A stretch of DNA of 10,882 nucleotides from assembly GCA_009704155.1 (NCBI GenBank), contig WLES01000014.1, positions 1 through 10,882 of the forward strand. The letters are read 5' to 3'. Source of the stretch: Actinomycetota bacterium (lineage in GTDB: Bacteria > Actinomycetota > Actinomycetes > Actinomycetales > Microbacteriaceae). Every line of letters begins with the position of its first letter. Positions within the stretch are counted from its first letter, which is position 1. The position numbers and the translations under genes were made by a program. Below are positions 7,459 to 10,882 of this stretch, piece by piece. The notes under the pieces were generated by a model. The model was not told the DNA's origin. It did no database searches and was given only the letters and a program-made list of their open reading frames with translations.

Positions 7459-10400
7459 GAGCGCTCACCTCCGGAATTCGCACCCAGACCTTGTTGGGGT
7501 CGAGTGACCCCGCGAAATCGCGTCCGACTCGGGGTCCGGTGAATACCGACTGATGCATGCCGCGCGCGGCCTCCATGATGGCGGCTGCAAACTCGGCGTG
7601 GGCAGTGTCGTCTGACACGGCCTGGACGTTTTCGGTGTACTCGAGTGGTGAACCACCCTTGGGGGTCGACGGCACCGCCGGGAAGACGAGTTTTGCACCG
7701 GCGTTCTCGGCGTGGAAAGGCACGGTTATGCCATCCGAGTCAACCCGTCGGACCACTCCGCCGTTGACAAGCCCGTATTGGTAAGCACGTAGCTGAAGGT
7801 TCTCTTGAGTGTCGGCGTCGCTCTTGGCCTTTGCTCCGGTCTTGAAGTCCACGATGGTTGCGGTGCCGTCTGCGTGACGTTCGATTCGGTCGATTCGTCC
7901 GCCGATGGTCGCGGTGACGCCGTCCGCTCCGCCGTCAGAGATCGTAATGCGGAGCCGTTGTTCGTGGAGAACTTCCTCGAGCCCACCCTGTTCCGCGCGA
8001 GTCAAGTAATCGGACAATCCAGTTACGAGAGTGTCCGCGATTGCTCGTTGTGCTTCGTTGACCCACGGCGCCTCGAAGCTGAGTTCGCTCCATCTCGTAT
8101 CAACAAGTGTTTTCAGCGTGTTGATGTCGAAGACTGTTGCCTTCTCTGCGACCCAGTGAATGAGGGTTCCCATGCTCATGGAGATGGTGGAGGCCCCGCT
8201 CGCGACACTCTCGACGAACCAGTCAAGCGCTGACGCGTCAAAATTGTCGAGCCCGGACGGACTCACCGAAACCGCGCCGTCGGGGAAGAGCGGGCGGTGT
8301 TCGCCCGTAATGTCGCGCATGCCGAGCCACTCCGATGGTGCCGCCCCACCCACGCCTTCCTTGACGAGTTTCGCAAGAGCTGCTGCTGCGTCGGCTGTTT
8401 CTGAATCGGTTGATTCACTTGAAATGAGTTTGGCCCGCAGCGTCGCGACGAGTTCACGCAGAGTCGTGACGTAGTTGGCCCCGACGAAGGTGGGGACGAG
8501 GGCGTTCGCAGCTGCGACGTCAAGGGAAGCATCTTCGATCCGAGTCTTGGACCCGGCGAAAATGCGAAAAAGCGGACTCGGCGCTTCGTCTTCAGTCTTG
8601 AGGGCAGTGAGAAGCATCGAGTCGGTGGCTCGTGTGATGGCAAGCAAGAAGAGTCGGACTTCGTCGTGAAGAACGGCGCGGCGCGGGTCGAGCTGTTGTT
8701 GATCGCGTTCCTCGCTCGATACAAAGGCGGCGGATGCAAGTTCGGTGTTGTGAAGAATTGCGCTCCGATTCCGAAGATTCGGCCACACACCGCGATTGAG
8801 CCCGGCAACGACCGTCACAGCAAACTCGCGACCGACGACAGCCGCCGGTGTTGCCACAACGACTGATCCGACCGTCATGCGCGGCGACAGTGAATCATTC
8901 GGCACAGCTTGGCCCATCATGCGCTCGATGAACGTGTCGGCCGACTCGGTTGGCGAGTTGCTCAGTGCTGTTTCGATGACGTGGAACAGTGCGAGTACGG
9001 CATCGAGGCCATCGTGTGCGTACGTCGCGGCGTATCCGGTCTTTGTCGATTCCGACACCCAGCGGTCGGCGAGACCTGTTGCATTCCAGACTGACCACAG
9101 CAATTCGTCCATTTGGGATTCGCGCGCAGCACCAACATCGTGGAGTATTCGCGACACCGTCGTGAACCCACGAGGAAGCGGACGGTTGAAGACGACCACC
9201 TCGTTGCGGTCCGTCATCATGCGGACAAGAATCGCGTCGGCGGAAAGGTTCGATCCGCTCGCGAGTTCGGCCGCGCGGACGGTGCGGCGCACCGCGCGGT
9301 ATTCGAGACTCGACAAACCGCCGATAGGTCCGGTGAGGAGCGTACGAACGTCGTCGATTGTGAGATTTTCAGGGTGGAGGCCGCGAGCCACGAGGAGAAG
9401 AAGTGATGCAACGACAGGGTGGTCTCGAAGCGGGCGCCCCGTCGTCTCGGCAAAGGCGGGGATGTTCATGGCGTTGAGGTGTGAAACGAGTGACTCCGCT
9501 TCAGCGCCGCTTCTCACGATGACGGCCATGGCGTCGAACGGTTTCTCCGGTGAATGCTCGGAGCGAAGGAATCGTGCGATTGTGTCGCGTTCGCGAGAAG
9601 GTGAGGACGCCAGGCTTGTTCGAACCACAGTCGTTGGCGCCGCGGGCGATGGGTCTGCAGCGGGACGGGTGTACCCATCCGCTAAGCCAATAATCGCCCG
9701 AACTGTCGCGATGGCGTCTGGCATGACTCCGCCCTGACGATGAAGTGTGGAGAGCGACAGCGGGGGTTCCCACGTGACGGCGGTGTCGGAGTCGGGCGAC
9801 GCGGTGAGGACGCCAGGATCGGTTCCTCGGAAACCCGCGGTTGCCGTGTCCGGATCACCGAAGGCGACAATCGGCCCTCGGGAACGGCTCCACGCCGCGA
9901 TGAAGCGCCAGTGCGACGGAGTGAAGTCCTGTGCATCGTCGAGGACGAGGGTGATCTGCTCATCAATCGGACGCGCACTCTCTTTCGCGAGAATTGCCGT
10001 GGCGTTGTTGATGAGCTCGGCCGGATCGACCTGACCGGGGCACGACACTTCGAGGTATTCGATGTAGTCGTCGAGGAGCGATGCTGCGGCGACCCACTCG
10101 GGTCGGCCGGCGGATTCTCCGAGCTGCGCGAGCTTGGCCAACGGACGGTCGTCGCCGCCGAACAATCCGAGGTCGCGCGATCGCGACAGGAGATCGCGGA
10201 CTTGAGTTCGGAACTCACGAATCGATCGAACATTGATGTCGATGTCGTCAGGCCAGCCAGCGTCGACTCCCGTTTCGCGTTGGCCGTCAAGGATGTCTTT
10301 GAGAATTGCGTCTTGCTCGCCGCCGGAGAGGAGCCGAGGCGGGAACCCGTCGCCGTTTGCCTCCGACACAATGGCGAACGCGAGCGAGGAGATCGATCGC

Positions 10401-10648
10401 GCGAGCGGCCCTTCGGTTGCCACTCCAGCGCGCAGCGTGAGTTCGTCGCGCATCGCCGTCGCGGATTGACGGGACGGAGTGATGACTCGCGCTGCCGCCT
10501 GGCCTCGTGATTCGATGATTCCGGCAACGAGTTCACGGATGAGAGTTGACTTGCCCGTTCCCGGTGCGCCGAACACGCGGTGATTGCGCCCGTCCGTCAC
10601 AGCGGCGAGAACGTCGCGCTGATTCTGGTCGAGGGAAACAATTGCCAT
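7451..10648 (-). CDS. adnA: AdnA-type helicase-nuclease subunit with degenerate motor
   Basis: A 1065-residue partner of AdnB. The N-terminus has LDQNQRDVL (6-14) and an intact Walker A GAPGTGKST (27-35). Later motor motifs are weakened: motif II is DDAQ (237-240) instead of DExQ, motif III is GDPDTATAGFRG (264-275) with Thr in place of the conserved Gln, motif IV is LHRQ, and motif V reads VATPAAVVGREF (598-609) with the usual His and Lys lost. Motif VI RLFLLAITRA (665-674) keeps its Arg. The C-terminal RecB-like nuclease looks complete: H831 (GTLIHW), D920 (GRIDRIE), D934 and K936 (VDFKTG), and QLRAYQ from Q952. This resembles AdnA/AddB-type subunits whose motor is secondary. No cysteine occurs after residue 203, so no iron-sulfur cluster is possible in the nuclease. 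Start at ATG 10648: TACCCT lies 7 nt upstream and no Shine-Dalgarno is seen, so the mRNA is probably leaderless; GTG at 10672 is the alternative. Confidence 0.9.
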   Translation of the reverse strand: MAIVSLDQNQRDVLAAVTDGRNHRVFGAPGTGKSTLIRELVAGIIESRGQAAARVITPSRQSATAMRDELTLRAGVATEGPLARSISSLAFAIVSEANGDGFPPRLLSGGEQDAILKDILDGQRETGVDAGWPDDIDINVRSIREFRTQVRDLLSRSRDLGLFGGDDRPLAKLAQLGESAGRPEWVAAASLLDDYIEYLEVSCPGQVDPAELINNATAILAKESARPIDEQITLVLDDAQDFTPSHWRFIAAWSRSRGPIVAFGDPDTATAGFRGTDPGVLTASPDSDTAVTWEPPLSLSTLHRQGGVMPDAIATVRAIIGLADGYTRPAADPSPAAPTTVVRTSLASSPSRERDTIARFLRSEHSPEKPFDAMAVIVRSGAEAESLVSHLNAMNIPAFAETTGRPLRDHPVVASLLLLVARGLHPENLTIDDVRTLLTGPIGGLSSLEYRAVRRTVRAAELASGSNLSADAILVRMMTDRNEVVVFNRPLPRGFTTVSRILHDVGAARESQMDELLWSVWNATGLADRWVSESTKTGYAATYAHDGLDAVLALFHVIETALSNSPTESADTFIERMMGQAVPNDSLSPRMTVGSVVVATPAAVVGREFAVTVVAGLNRGVWPNLRNRSAILHNTELASAAFVSSEERDQQQLDPRRAVLHDEVRLFLLAITRATDSMLLTALKTEDEAPSPLFRIFAGSKTRIEDASLDVAAANALVPTFVGANYVTTLRELVATLRAKLISSESTDSETADAAAALAKLVKEGVGGAAPSEWLGMRDITGEHRPLFPDGAVSVSPSGLDNFDASALDWFVESVASGASTISMSMGTLIHWVAEKATVFDINTLKTLVDTRWSELSFEAPWVNEAQRAIADTLVTGLSDYLTRAEQGGLEEVLHEQRLRITISDGGADGVTATIGGRIDRIERHADGTATIVDFKTGAKAKSDADTQENLQLRAYQYGLVNGGVVRRVDSDGITVPFHAENAGAKLVFPAVPSTPKGGSPLEYTENVQAVSDDTAHAEFAAAIMEAARGMHQSVFTGPRVGRDFAGSLDPNKVWVRIPEVSAHE
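7468..7472 (-). promoter_or_regulatory. Shine-Dalgarno of adnB inside adnA
   Basis: The minus strand reads GGAGGTGAGCGCTCATG, with a full GGAGG 9 nt before the adnB start at 7458. It lies within the last codons of adnA, and the adnA stop TAA (7453-7451) falls just after the adnB ATG, an 8-bp overlap typical of translational coupling of a heterodimer made in equal amounts. Confidence 0.75.
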
Positions 10649-10655
10649 GACACCG

Positions 10656-10661
10656 AGGGTA
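10656..10661 (-). promoter_or_regulatory. Predicted -10 element for leaderless adnA
   Basis: Minus-strand TACCCT matches TANNNT and is separated by 7 nt (CGGTGTC) from the ATG at 10648, putting the transcription start at or next to the start codon. The -35 region shows no clear match. It supports 10648 over the GTG at 10672, because that GTG lies upstream of this element and would not be on such a transcript. It would drive the adnA-adnB operon. Confidence 0.45.
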
Positions 10662-10689
10662 CAAGTGACCACCCACGTGAAACACCTAT

Positions 10690-10695
10690 TAGCCT
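10690..10695 (+). promoter_or_regulatory. Predicted -10 element for leaderless DUF3107 gene
   Basis: TAGCCT matches TANNNT and ends 6 nt before the ATG at 10702, the same spacing as in the phosphotransferase-like gene. No Shine-Dalgarno lies before the ATG. GTGACC at 10665-10670 is a weak -35 candidate with a long 19-nt spacer. It is separate from the divergent adnA element, about 30 bp away. Confidence 0.45.
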
Positions 10696-10701
10696 TGAGT
10701 T

Positions 10702-10882
10702 ATGGAAATTCGAATCGGCATTCAGCACGCGTCTCGCGAACTCTCTTTTGACACCGATGCGAGCGCGGCGGACATCAGCGCGCAACTCACGGCAGCCCTC
10801 GCGTCCTCCGGAGTCTTGACTCTCACCGATGTCAAGGGGCAGTCGTACCTGGTTCCCGCCGCAAACGTGGCGTACATCGAGT
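10702..10882 (+). CDS. DUF3107 family small protein, N-terminal part
   Basis: Sixty residues are visible before the window ends. The sequence MEIRIGIQHASRELSFDTD, then a helix rich in Ala and Ser, then VLTLTDVKGQSYLVPAANVAYIE, matches the actinobacterial DUF3107 family (mycobacterial Rv3208A/TB9.4 type), usually about 75-80 residues of mixed strand and helix with no known function. Only roughly the last 15-20 residues should be missing. The start is fixed by the family N-terminus and by a TANNNT element 6 nt upstream, so a leaderless mRNA is likely. It is divergent from adnA, and in many actinobacteria the same family is found close to the adnAB genes. No transmembrane segment, signal peptide or metal motif is seen. 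Confidence 0.88.
   Translation, partial: MEIRIGIQHASRELSFDTDASAADISAQLTAALASSGVLTLTDVKGQSYLVPAANVAYIE

Noticed and set aside
8796..9737. A 313-codon open frame on the plus strand, antisense to adnA (with similar ones at 5920-6744 and 9740-10510)
   Set aside because: Composition is dominated by Ser, Arg, Thr and Ala as expected of a shadow of a GC-rich gene, and the opposite strand encodes clear helicase and nuclease motifs.

Overview
The window reads as chromosomal DNA of a high-GC Gram-positive bacterium (Actinomycetota). By eye the GC content is in the high 50s. The evidence is the gene set: a DUF2342-type zinc metalloprotease, a ThiF/TOMM-like protein, UvrD2, the AdnA-AdnB motor-nuclease pair and a DUF3107 protein are a signature actinobacterial neighbourhood, known in mycobacteria around Rv3195-Rv3208A. 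Several starts also look leaderless, with TANNNT 6-7 nt before ATG, which is common in this phylum. The macrolide-phosphotransferase-like gene beside uvrD2 and the compact layout point to Micrococcales, perhaps a small-genome Microbacteriaceae. That placement is an inference.

Layout, left to right. On the + strand, the 3' end of the zinc metalloprotease gene (1-525) is followed 14 bp later by a ThiF/TOMM-like protein (540-1319). On the - strand, uvrD2 (2955-1258) converges on it, and the two coding regions overlap tail-to-tail by 62 bp. A 57-bp divergent gap separates uvrD2 from a phosphotransferase-fold gene on the + strand (3013-4248). That gene ends 6 bp from the stop of adnB (7458-4255, - strand). 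adnB is preceded by, and overlaps by 8 bp, adnA (10648-7451, - strand). A second divergent promoter region then leads to the start of a DUF3107 gene (10702 to the window end, + strand). No stretch over 300 bp lacks a gene, and no tRNA, rRNA, CRISPR array, insertion sequence or phage gene was seen.

How the genes work together. AdnA and AdnB are expected to form the heterodimeric helicase-nuclease that resects double-strand breaks. AdnB has complete motor and nuclease motifs. AdnA keeps its nuclease residues but has a degraded motor. UvrD2 is a third superfamily 1 motor, here reduced to little more than the helicase core. The protein encoded between the motors has an APH/Mph-like kinase fold that has lost the metal-binding aspartate of the active site and carries a long acidic tail. 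It is better viewed as a possible pseudokinase or regulator than as a resistance enzyme.

Most notable observations: a symmetric TACGCTA element that can serve as the -10 box of both divergent genes, with predicted transcription starts 18 bp apart; the pseudokinase-like protein inside a DNA-repair locus; a UvrD2 without tetracysteine and HRDC regions whose end is coded antisense to the zinc-binding end of its neighbour; and an AdnA lacking the cysteines expected of an iron-sulfur nuclease. All functional links between neighbouring genes are inferences from position.
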